Shown here: one piece after another, positions 19,301 to 28,038 of the stretch
How positions within the stretch are numbered: position 1 is the stretch's first letter
How the letters are laid out: every line of letters starts with the position of its first letter
Assembly (NCBI GenBank): GCA_963969495.1
Contig: OZ018321.1
Span: forward strand, 128,483,620-128,547,619
Source: Ceratothoa steindachneri
Taxonomy: Eukaryota; Arthropoda; Malacostraca; Isopoda; Cymothoidae
Direction: 5' to 3'
DNA: 64,000 nucleotides
Program-made: the position numbers and the translations under genes
Notes under the pieces: generated by a model
What the model saw: the letters and a program-made list of their open reading frames with translations, nothing else
Database searches by the model: none
What the model was told of the DNA's origin: nothing

Positions 19301-20112
19301 AAGAGGGGGTCGGCTTCCACGCCGTATCCCCTCTGTTTGAAGTCAGCGGGGCTCTACCAGGCGCTGCGTCTGTTTTGACGGCCGAGCTGGTGGCAATACA
19401 CCACTCGGTACGGGAGATTATGCGACGTGCCCGGTTCGGAGACCGGATTGTGATTTATAGCGACTCACAAAGCGCCCTGAGTGCTCTCGGGGCATTGGAA
19501 TCTCCGCATCCCCTGGTTCGCGAAATCCGTGACGCCACGGTTTTGGCGAGCCGGGCAGATGTCGAGATTATCTTCTGCTGGGTTCCTGGACATGTAGGAA
19601 TTGCGGGGAATGAGCGCGCCGATGAGGGCGCCAAAGAGTCCGCGAGGACTCTGCGACCGGACCAGCGTTTCGCTCTTCCTCACACCGACTACATGGCAGG
19701 AATACGGGCAGCTCTTCGGACTGCTTGGCAAAGAAGATGGGAGACGGTCGAGGGGAACTTAAAGTTGCGTGCCATTGCGCCGCGACTGTTCCCATGGACC
19801 TATCCCCCAATGCCGCGGCGGCTTTAGGTTGCTTTCTGTCGTCTTCGAATCGGACACACTCGTGTGACGCATCGTTACTTGGTGGAGCGCTCGCATGTGC
19901 CCTATTGCAACGACTGCGTCGTCCCCCAGACTGTTCGGCATATTCTTGTCGAATGTCCCAGTCTGGGTGATCTTCGCGCACGATACCTGTCTCGGTACCG
20001 GGATGGGCGGGGTCGCTACCGCCTGTCCCTTGTACACGGGACGAGTGCGTGCACCATGACTGGTGGACTTATTGACTTTTTGGGGGAGGCCGGCCTTCTC
20101 CCCTTTATTTAA
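16253..20112 (+). pseudogene. I-like ORF2 (endonuclease, RT, RNase H), copy B, two lesions
   Basis: ORF2 lies in the -1 frame to ORF1, open from 16253 with no ATG before the endonuclease; the first Met codon is near 16499, inside it. Endonuclease: FLQWNCRGLR (Asn), FLQETM (Glu), LLLGDLNGRHPLWGD and HGSDHFP. RT: FRPISLTSC, then FFDLEKAYDTAWRYG, SQGSVLSVTLF and the active site LYVDDLSISF. RNase H has all four acids, and the Cys/His tail HTRVTH ... YCNDC ... HILVEC follows. Two lesions: one base is lost near 17932 (TTGCG-TTGC where copies C and D have GTGTGC), and TAG at 19825-19827 replaces CAG. Otherwise the ~1280-codon frame is open to TAA at 20110-20112, so it died recently. Confidence 0.92.
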
Positions 20113-20261
20113 GGTTCCTTTTTTTGTTATTGTTTTGTTTTAGATTGCACTCTCCTGCACCGGGTTGAGGGGGACCTCCCCCCGCTGCCGGAGATTGCTT
20201 CGATTGTTAAGTTTTTCAAATTTATATTGATTGTTAAGTTTTCATATTTTAACTTTAAAGT

Positions 20262-20318
20262 AGCCTAATTCTAGGCTGTCGTGTTTTTCGGCGACTTATG
20301 CCCAAGTGGGTAGTTGCC
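20262..20318 (+). other. Two 3' UTR hairpins of the I-like family (copy B)
   Basis: AGCCTA-ATTC-TAGGCT at 20262-20277 and GGCGACT (20290-20296) with AGTTGCC (20312-20318). In the second stem a C in copy A is T here, which keeps a G-U pair. Followed by the poly(A). Confidence 0.6.
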
Positions 20319-20744
20319 AGATGGGCTCTATAAAAAAAAAAAAAAAAAAAAAATTTCGAACTATATTTGCAAGTTCATTTTCAAGGAATAACATGAAAAT
20401 GGAGAAGACAACCTTATATAGGGTACAAAGATATGAAGGGAACGCCCATCACATCGTACAAACCAATAGAAAAACACAATAACAAGACAGAGAAATACCA
20501 ATAAAAAGATCATTAGACAACTAATAACACAAATATGCATGGCAAAAACGATATATACACAACAACGCCGTGTATATGATTGGAAATGGTGGGTCAAAAA
20601 ACAAAAACATTTGAAAGGATTATCATTAGAACGAAAACATTTAGGGTTAAAAGTTATCCACGATCGCAGCGGAGACACGTGGTGGGGGAGGCAATGCGAA
20701 TGATATTACACTAATAAAGAGTGACAGCAGGCTGCATTATGCAG

Positions 20745-21264
20745 TTATTTCATTTTGTACAAGTTTTTACAAACAGGGTAAATTTTATATAAGCCAGGGG
20801 AAATGTTTATATTGGGGAAGATGCCAATTAAAGAACACTCGACAATTTTTCTTTTTGTGAAATCAGCGGAATGATAAAGGAATTTTGCAGAGTTCCAGTA
20901 AATGGGGTGGTTATTTTCGGAGAAATGTAAAAATAAAGTGCTGTTTAGTTCACCTCTTCTAATATTATACTTATGTTGGTAAATTATAGTAGATAAAGAT
21001 TTACCAGTTTGCCCGAACTAAGGTAAATTGCAAATAGAACAACATTCTATAGAATATACTCCTACCTTTTTCCTTATATTATAGTGGACTAACATTTTAT
21101 ATAAAGTAGATTCATATCTAAAATTTACAGATATATTAGGTTGCTTAAAAATAGGGGTGAGACCAAAAAATGGTTCAAAGTATAGTCTCACCCGTATTTT
21201 CAAGCAACTTAATATCTCTGTAAATTTTAGATATGAATTTACTTTATATAAAATGTTAGTCCAC
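20745..21264 (-). pseudogene. GIY-YIG endonuclease remnant of PLE-3
   Basis: Minus-strand reading: FEPFFGLTPIFKQ, NISVNFRYESTLYKMLV, KKVGVYSIECCSICNLP, a stop in place of Tyr, FGQTGKSLSTIIYQHKYNIR, then after a small frame change HFSENNHPIYWNSAKFLYH and KRKIVECSLIGIFPNINISP, ending at TAA (20745-20747). This is the Penelope endonuclease pattern GVYxIxC ... YxGQTGRxLxxRxxQHKxxIRxG ... HxxExNHxIxWxxAK. The nuclease nicks the target to prime reverse transcription. One stop and at least one frameshift make it inactive. Confidence 0.82.
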
Positions 21265-21270
21265 AATAAT
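21078..21270. repeat. Long hairpin, two 86-bp arms
   Basis: 21078-21163 and 21185-21270 are reverse complements with few mismatches around a 21-nt loop. The left arm is coding sequence of PLE-3, so the right arm is an inverted copy of it, continuous with the longer right arm of the element. Confidence 0.88.
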
Positions 21271-21571
21271 ACGGCGTTGTTGTGTGTATATCGTTTTTGG
21301 GATGCATATGTCTGTTATTAGTTATCTAATGAACTTTTTATTGGTATTTCTCTGTCTTGTTATTGTGTTTTTATATTCGTTTGTACTATGTGATGGGTGT
21401 TCCCTTCGTATCTTTGTTCCCTAATAAGGTTGTCTTCTCCATTTTCATGCTATTCCTTGAAAATGAACTTGCAAATATAGTTCGAAAGTGCTTGGATTCA
21501 TCTTTTCATTTTCCTGTGAGTTAATTTTTATATTATTGCTTTCCTCACGTGCCACTTTGTGAGTTTTTCAT

Positions 21572-21606
<35 letters not shown>

Positions 21607-21623
21607 GTATATATATATATGTA

Positions 21624-21694
<71 letters not shown>

Positions 21695-21695
21695 T
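21572..21695. repeat. (TA)n microsatellite with GTATA interruptions
   Basis: About 120 bp of TA repeats with several G interruptions in the left third. It separates the right arm of PLE-3 from the PLE-2 coding remnant. Confidence 0.95.
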
Positions 21696-21727
21696 CGTAT
21701 ATATTGATGGCTGTCTTTGACAAAAAA

Positions 21728-22484
21728 TTAAGAGGGAGAATAGGAAAAACCAAAAGTGGTTCCATGTTCTATGTTATTGACGTTAAGTTCCTCTAGAGCT
21801 TCCTTAGAGTAACAAGAAACTAAGAGGTTGTTTAAAGACGAGGAATAAACGGGACCGTGTCTTATATACTCATGGATTGACCACAGTCGGTGCTCTTCGT
21901 TTATTCGACGGTTTTCTGAAGTGAATGGTCCAGTGTTAGGGTGGTCCATCGCCGCCAAGTTTTTTTTATGCATCTTTTCGCCGTAAAAGAGACAAAGAAT
22001 ATGGAAAAACCCTTTGCTCGGTCACGTTCCGATTTTTGTTGGAGAAACCAGAGTTGTTCAGGCATTTTGACGTGGCTAAGAACGCCGTTTCTAATGTCTT
22101 CCCCCTCCTTCTGTTGGCTGCATATACGACTGTCTTTGCTTCATTCCAGCTGATGCGGTGGTTGGCATCTCGCAGGTGTTCGGTGAGAGCGTTGCTGAAC
22201 CGCTCTGCCTGAATATCTTGCTTGTACTCTGTCACTCTGGTGTCCACGCCTCTGTGTGTCTCACCAAAGTAAACCAGGGGCCAATCGCTGCAGGACACCC
22301 TGTATACTACGGAGCTCTTATTGATTTCTCTCGGTATTTTGGAGTGGAAGATATCTCCATTAGAGTCGTACTTCCAAGCTGGCGTCAAAGTCGTGGCAAA
22401 AGAGGAAAAGTTAAGGGGAAGCTCTGAAGACGTCCCCACCACAAATTTTTCCTGCTCATGAGACGAAAATTTATTTTCACACAA
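21728..22484 (-). pseudogene. Penelope-like element fragment (PLE-2), GIY-YIG endonuclease
   Basis: The open frame 22484-21966 reads NKSSVVYRVSCSDWPLVYFG, then ETHRGVDTRVTEYKQDIQ, LTEHLRDANHRISWNEAKTV and RGKTLETAFLATSKCLNNSG. It matches the Penelope endonuclease form GVYxIPCxDCxxxYxGETGRGxxxRxxEHK ... HxxxxNHRIxWxxAK ... KRxxxESA. The equivalent of the catalytic Tyr pair is VVY/VYFG, and the usual conserved Arg is kept. Downstream, 21973-21728 looks like the C-terminal tail with stops. It differs clearly from PLE-1 and PLE-3. The RT part is missing upstream. Confidence 0.82.
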
Positions 22485-22829
22485 GAGGAAGAACGAAGCT
22501 CACAAAGAAAAAGGACCACTGCCCGAAGGGGCCCCATGGAGTCGGAGAGGATTTTTGATATCCTGAATATCGTCCTAATATGATAATAGATACTCCGAAT
22601 TGTTATGCTACGAATTGTAATACAATGGAAGAGAGGTAGAACGGCTCTTTTCCGAAGAGGCCAAGAAGTCGCCTCAGAAAATCGGGCTAGAAGCAACCAT
22701 TCCTGAGGAAATTCTCGTACGCCGTACCACTATCTTCCGGCGACTTGTTTAGTTCTTTATGGACAATACTTGTGAAGAGATCAAGGACGAGCAGTCAAGT
22801 AAAAAAAAAAAAATGACCGAGCATTACGA
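22485..22829. other. Stretch without recognisable genes
   Basis: Between PLE-2 and the zinc-knuckle remnant. Contains a 13-nt A-run near 22800 and no motif that I can name. Confidence 0.45.
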
Positions 22830-23831
22830 AGATCTAAAAATTTGAAAAGGGCAATAACATCGTCAAATTGGTTTTTACGATCATTGAAATGGCTCCGTAG
22901 CATATTCAAGCAGAGTTTGTACACCTTAAAGGCTACTTCAAATTCTTCGCCGTCGAAAAACACTCAACGAGAGAATGCAAGGCGAGTAACATAAACCACT
23001 CTATTTGCTCTAAGTCTGGACATGGAAGGAAGGAGTGTGCGTCGGAGAGGTCCAAGTGCATCAACTGAGGAGGTAACAGGAGGGGGTGTCCCGTCTGTAA
23101 AGAAGCGATCCGCCGATAAAAGAACAAATAAAACAGGAAAAGTTGGCGAGGCATGGAAATACATTAAGGCAGTGACGCCAATAAACTCTAGAAGAACAGC
23201 AGCATCGAAGCTCGTGATGCCGAGTGAAAGCAAGGATATAATAGCCATGGTAATTTTTTGCACACTTGGCAAACCTGGCCAACCCTGGTTCATTTGCAAA
23301 GGAACTAAACCGCCTTCTGCAGATGAAAGGGGCGAAAAGGAAGCCCTGGTTTCCGCCTAACCCCGGCTCACAAGAAATTTTAAACATAGAATTTACCGAC
23401 GTGCCCCAAAATAAAGGAACTGAAACAACAGAATCGACCGAAGAAGAAAGTAAAAAGACCAAAAACCCCAAGAAAAGCCAAAAGAAGAAGACAAGGGCAC
23501 TCCTACTACAGAAGAAGAGGACGAAGAAGATGAAGTTCTGAAGTACCTAGGAGTTCACCTCACAGAGAAAAAGGAAATTCTGGAAAAAGGATTCTTCTTT
23601 GAAGGAGAAGACATTGCCCTCAGGGTCTTTGCATCACCCGTGTGCAGGCCCCCAAAACGAGACACGGTGCAACTGCCCCAATGTAATCTTAGCGGGAAGT
23701 ACAAGTGGACATTCGAGTGGACGTTTACTCGAAAAGAAGTTACATGGCCGCTAAAGGATGGCGCAATCTATATTCCAGATTGTTACGTCCATACCGTCAA
23801 CATATACATGCCCAGGGTAATCAAAAATTGA
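22830..23831 (+). pseudogene. Zinc-knuckle protein remnant, probably a retroelement ORF1
   Basis: Pieces on the plus strand suggest one protein. About 22838-23105 reads NNIVKLVFTIIEMAP, HIQAEFVHLKGYFKFF, then CSKSGHGRKECASERSKCIN and GCPVCKEA: cysteines and a GHGRKEC knuckle as in Jockey/I ORF1 proteins. After frame changes, 23266-23450 reads GSFAKELNRLLQMKGAKRKP and an acidic/basic linker (EEESKKTKNPKKSQKKK). From 23454 to the TGA at 23829-23831 another frame reads EEEDEEDEVLKYLGVHL, KGFFFEGEDIALRVFASP and WTFEWTFTRKEVTWPLKDG. I do not recognise the last part. The whole could be one broken retroelement gene or two neighbours. At least three frame changes and several stops are present. Confidence 0.4.
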
Positions 23832-23839
23832 CAAAAAAA

Positions 23840-24352
23840 CGTTTGAAATATGTAGATAAATAAATAGCATGCAAAAGTGACTTAAAGTGGCCATAGTGAG
23901 TGAAAGTGATTAAAATATTAATAAAAGTGACTTAAAGTGATTAAAAATATTACGAATAATAATATAAGTAACACATCTAAATTAAAAAGGTAATTATAAA
24001 AAGTGATTAATAATAAAACAACTAAAGTAAAATAAAAATGAATTAAAATGAAAAAAAATAAAGTATTAAATGAAAGAGATTATAAGATTATAAATGAGAG
24101 TGATTAATAATAAAATAATTAAATAAATACAAGTAATTAAAGTATAGGTGACTAATTATATGAATTAGAGTGAAATAAATAAAGTAAACGATAATAATAG
24201 AGTGAATAAAAATAATTTATGCTATCGAGTATAAAATAACTAGACAAAAACAGTGAATTATCGAAAGTGATTAATAATAAAACAACTGAAAGAAAATAAA
24301 AATGAATTAAAATAAAAGAAATTAAATTATTAAATTAAAGTGATTATAGTGA
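23840..24352. repeat. Degenerate A/T-rich repeat, AAAGTGATTA-like
   Basis: Half a kilobase is built from variants of AAAGTGATTAA and AAATAAAGTG with no strict period. It has no open frames of note. Confidence 0.7.
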
Positions 24353-24676
24353 TTAAAGTGATCGAGTTACGAGAAGGGATCCGAACGAAGTAGCCTTGCT
24401 TCCAGACCTTCGGTAAACTTCCGGAGCGATAACGTACCAGAAACTCGTTCCGTTTATGGCGTTACATCCTTCACCGCTGATTCTCACCATCAAGGCTGTG
24501 GGACCGAACCAATAACGCTTCTGTCGGCAAATATTGGAACTTCCGGCGGAATAATATAAATTCTCCACCCCGAGGATAATCGAGGAAGTATTCTTTGAGC
24601 TTTCGGGACGTGAGCTGTCTCCCCGTTGCTTCCAAGTAAGCAAGCCCACGCAATCCAGAAGGTATTCACGCGGCAT
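24353..24676 (-). other. Unrecognised open frame, 107 codons
   Basis: The open frame reads GLLTWKQRGDSSRPESSKNT, then SAGSSNICRQKRYWFG and SGEGCNAINGTSFWYVIAP. Its base composition is more even than that of the A/T-rich repeat beside it, which suggests former coding. I cannot name a family. It has no visible partner domain or introns. Confidence 0.25.
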
Positions 24677-25365
24677 TATAAGAGGTCTTTCGAATCATTC
24701 ATTGACGACGTGCAATCCTCGAGCAACAAACACCGGTGCTATTTGGTCTTGCAGCAGAAATCCATATTAGGAATGACAAAGACTAAGTCTGTACTATAGT
24801 GCTCAACCCTCCTCCTCGAAGAATATCTTTCTCCGAGTATCCATACTCGTGGTCTTCTCCAAAAAATCTTAAGACTTACAATTTCCTTCATTGTCGAAGA
24901 GGCGTGACGCTCTCCGACAAAGTGACTCACCCCGCGATCTCCTCCTGGTCCCTCTCGGGTAATTACTGTAATAATTATTGAGTCGTCTCCTGCTTTCCCT
25001 CGGGTAAATAATATAATTAACGAGCCTCGTACGGCTAAGACTCACCTAATTAGTGCCATTATTGAGCCTAGTACGGCTGAGAAGAGTCCTACTTGTCATT
25101 TCAATTTCATCCAATTATTAGGATGAGGAATAAATTCTTGCGTTTTTTTTTAATGTTGTGTTGATTTAAGTTTTGTTGACATGATTTGTGCACATATTAA
25201 GAAACAATAATAAATAATGAGAGCAAAATTTGCAAAGGATAGGCTACGTCTCTTAACAGCGTAAACTATTAGGCTTTTGCTTAGGCTACATCTTGAAGTT
25301 GAGTAATAAGTCATTGCAGTTTATTTAAAAGTTGTGTTAATTTAATTTTTGTTCTGTATCCTCAA
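24677..25365. other. Stretch without recognisable genes
   Basis: Contains a small direct repeat (GAGCCTCGTACGGCTAAG near 25021 and GAGCCTAGTACGGCTGAG near 25066). The last 200 bp is A/T-rich and may include the 5' end of the mariner fossil that follows. Confidence 0.45.
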
Positions 25366-26300
25366 AATGGAATGTCGAGTTGAAAGAAAGGACAGCTCAA
25401 TGGTGGTTTTCACGTTTCAAAAACGGTAATTTCAATCTTAATGAAGAAGAACGTTCTGGTCGCCCCATTAAGTTGGATGAAGATCAATTGAACGACCTTC
25501 TTTATGAAAATCCCCGTCAATAGAGTAGAGAATTGGCTGTACAATTGGCGTGTAATCAGAAAACTATAGTGAATCACCTTCATTCGATGGAAAAAAGTTC
25601 AAAAACTCGGAGCATGGGTTCCACACGCATTGAGCGAAAGCAATAAACTTCACGCTCCACGATTGCCGCAGGTTTGCTTGCTCGTCACAAGGCTACTCGT
25701 GGACAGATGTCTTTACTGCATTATCGCTGGCGACGAAGAGTAGTGTGTTTATGTCAACATGAACTATCGAAAACAATGGCTTAGCCCCCAATAAAAAAAA
25801 CAACTTGCGTGATTAAAGCAAGGACTTCATCCACGAAAGACGAAGCTGTGTGTGTGATAAGATTGTGGAGGCATCATTCTTTATGAGCTCCTTGCGAACA
25901 ACGAGATTGTCAATGCAGAACTCTGCGTTCAACAAATGTATCGACTCGCCGAAGCTATTCGTAAAAAGCGACCTCATTGACGTTATGGAGTCCTTCTACA
26001 ATACGAAAATGCTCGTCCTCACATGGCCAATATGACAAAAGACGCCATCCAAATGCTTAATTGGGAAATCCTGCCGCATCCTCCATATTCGCCAGACTCG
26101 GCTCCATCAGATTTCCATCTCTTCCGATCGCTCTCCACAATTTGCCCGGCGTTTCTTTCAATACTGATGTGGAATTAAGAACCTGGTTAGACGAATTCTT
26201 TTTGTCATTATCGAGAGATTTTTATTGCAGAGGCATTGAAAAACTAGTTGAACGTTGGGAAGAAGTCGTAAATAACATCGGAGAATACATTATTGATTAA
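25366..26300 (+). pseudogene. Mariner transposase fossil (SETMAR/Mos-like)
   Basis: Reads KERTAQWWFSRFKNGNFNLN and EEERSGRPIKLDEDQLNDLL, the mariner helix-turn-helix region, then a TAG at the Gln codon near 25522. It continues as HLHSMEKSSKT, LLARHKATRGQ, a degenerate GDEE (first catalytic Asp), and near 26060-26140 NWEILPHPPYSPDSAPSDFH with FRSL, the last catalytic Asp block. At least four frameshifts and several stops break it. The likely function was cut-and-paste transposition; terminal repeats are not evident. Copy C begins 80 bp downstream. Confidence 0.85.
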
Positions 26301-26382
26301 ATTGCATATTGTTATCAATTAAAAATGAAGATTTTCTAAAATTGTTAATAGTAATGAATACATTTGATAAAATCCCTTTTTT

Positions 26383-28038
26383 CCAGCGGCAGTCCCCTCT
26401 TTTCTTTCCAAGGGGACTGCCAAGAAAGCCAGCCACTCCACATCGAAGCGGCTTGGTAGGGCAAACCCCCTTAGGGGGGAGAGGGAAGCCAGGCCCCTTC
26501 GGTCGTTTCCCTCAAAAGACCTGCTGGCAAGAATCTTAAACCTTGCCGGGGTCAAGGCCTGTGCCTCCACACAAAATACTGGTGAAGCTGCCAAGGAGCC
26601 CGTCGATGTCCTGGGAGGGGATGGCCAACTGAAGGCCCCTCCTTTGATAGACATGGTCCTTGAGGAAAACCAGCCTCAGAGGGTAGGGCCTTACATAGGG
26701 GGAAATCCAGGCTCGGCACCAAGCACCGAACCTGAATCTGCCCCTATGCAACGTCCTCCTCAAACGGCTGGGGCCTCCGAGGCAGCACAAGGAGGGGAGG
26801 GATCTCCTCTTACCGGTGCCCCTGCGACCACCAGGACCTTTTTCATTTCGGAGAAGGACCTGGCTGAGGCCGGTCCATCTGGCCTAATGGCTTCTGTCGG
26901 CGGAGGAGAGAAGCGGGTTTATTCCCCGCCCTCCTCTCCTAAAAAGAAGAAAAATACAAGAAAGACTAAGAAGACTCTGGGCTCCTCTCCATCCGCGGGG
27001 GCTGTGGGGACGGATGGGTCTGCTGCAACTTTGGCAAGCGACCAAGCCAAGACCGGCACATCCAGCCCCTCTGCCCCCCTCGGGTACGGAGCTCCTGACC
27101 ATGACAAAGACGAAAAGTGCACAGGTCGGAGCCTCGATGACATCAGGGCCACTGATTGAGAGGTTACCTGGCGTTTTCGAGCCCGCTGGCTTCAAACGCT
27201 TCCTCGTTATTCGCTCCACTGATGGTACCATGTTGTCCAAGGGCAACATGATTCATCAGAGGAGAGGATTAGCTAGTGAAATTGGTAGAGAGCCAAAGGT
27301 GACCTGTTTCTCGGACAGGAACCTTCTGGCGAATGCGGCAAATCCCGCCGAGGCGGTCAAGATAAGTGCTCTTCGGACACTCCATGGCACCCCGGTGAGT
27401 GTGACGCCGCACTCTACCATGAACTTTGTGAAAGGAGTAGTTTATGCGAGGGAACTCGTTGACTACTCCATAGAGGACATCACCCTAGAGCTGGCTGACC
27501 ATGGGGCGTTCAAGGTCGAACATGTGATGAGAAAACAGGGAGGGACCTCGAGACCCACCCCTACACTCTTCGTCACGTTCGACTGTGACAAGCTCCCTTA
27601 GTCGGTGCGTGCCGGTTGGTACCGCTACCGCGTAAAGGCATTCGTGCCACTGCCGCGGCGGTGCTATTACTGTCACCGCTTCGGCCACACGAATCGATCA
27701 TGTAGACGTGCAAAATCGGGGTCACCCGAAGTCTGTGTAAATTGCTCCAAGGTCGCACACGATAAGCCCAACTCGTGTGTGGCCAAGTGTGTCAATTGCG
27801 GAGAGCCGCACCCTGCTTCTTCGAAGCAATGTGGTGCATATCTCCTTGAGAAAGAAATCCTGGCCGTTCAGGCCCAGGATCGAATCTTATTCCGCGAAGC
27901 TATAAGTCCTCGAAGGCGACAGTGCCTTCAGCGCTTTGTCCGGCCAACAGCGCCCGGGGTTCTGCCCCCGGGAAGCGTACGGTCATTCCCGTGAGGGTCT
28001 TCAGTTCGAGGAGGGCCACCGCGTCTCCTCCGAGCTAG
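26383..28038 (+). pseudogene. I-like ORF1, copy C, broken and internally deleted
   Basis: Matches copy B ORF1 from about residue 80 on. There is a frameshift near 27085 (a longer C-run), a TAG at 27599-27601 replacing GAG, and the in-frame join near 27899 that removes most of the basic Pro/Ser tail. All three zinc knuckles (27656-27830) are present. The end overlaps ORF2 as in copy B, with the same TAG (28036-28038). Confidence 0.88.

Larger units (their letters stand above)
13397..20353 (+). mobile_element. I-like non-LTR retrotransposon, copy B, near full length
   Basis: A 6957-bp LINE with a perfect 13-bp target duplication and a 20-nt poly(A). Parts: a 532-bp 5' UTR beginning CCCCGTAAGGGG, ORF1 (13929-16385), ORF2 (16253-20112) and a 240-bp 3' UTR. 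ORF2 order is endonuclease, RT, RNase H and Cys/His tail, which places it in the I group (I/Nimb-like) rather than Jockey, which lacks RNase H. The clade is inferred from domain order. ORF1 is intact; ORF2 has one frameshift and one stop, so this copy cannot move by itself. It is the reference for copies A, C, D and E. Confidence 0.93.
13342..21530 (-). mobile_element. Penelope-like element PLE-3 with an inverted copy of its end, split by I-like copy B
   Basis: Without copy B, this is a 1.2-kb structure between two (TA)n arrays. Left arm: 13342-13396 plus 20367-20571. Then come a minus-strand GIY-YIG coding remnant and a stem (21078-21163). The right part, 21185-21530, is the reverse complement of that stem joined directly to the left arm, lacking the ~506 bp in between. 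So the right part is an inverted, internally deleted copy of the left. Inverted and partial end duplications are known for Penelope elements. No RT core remains. Confidence 0.75.
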
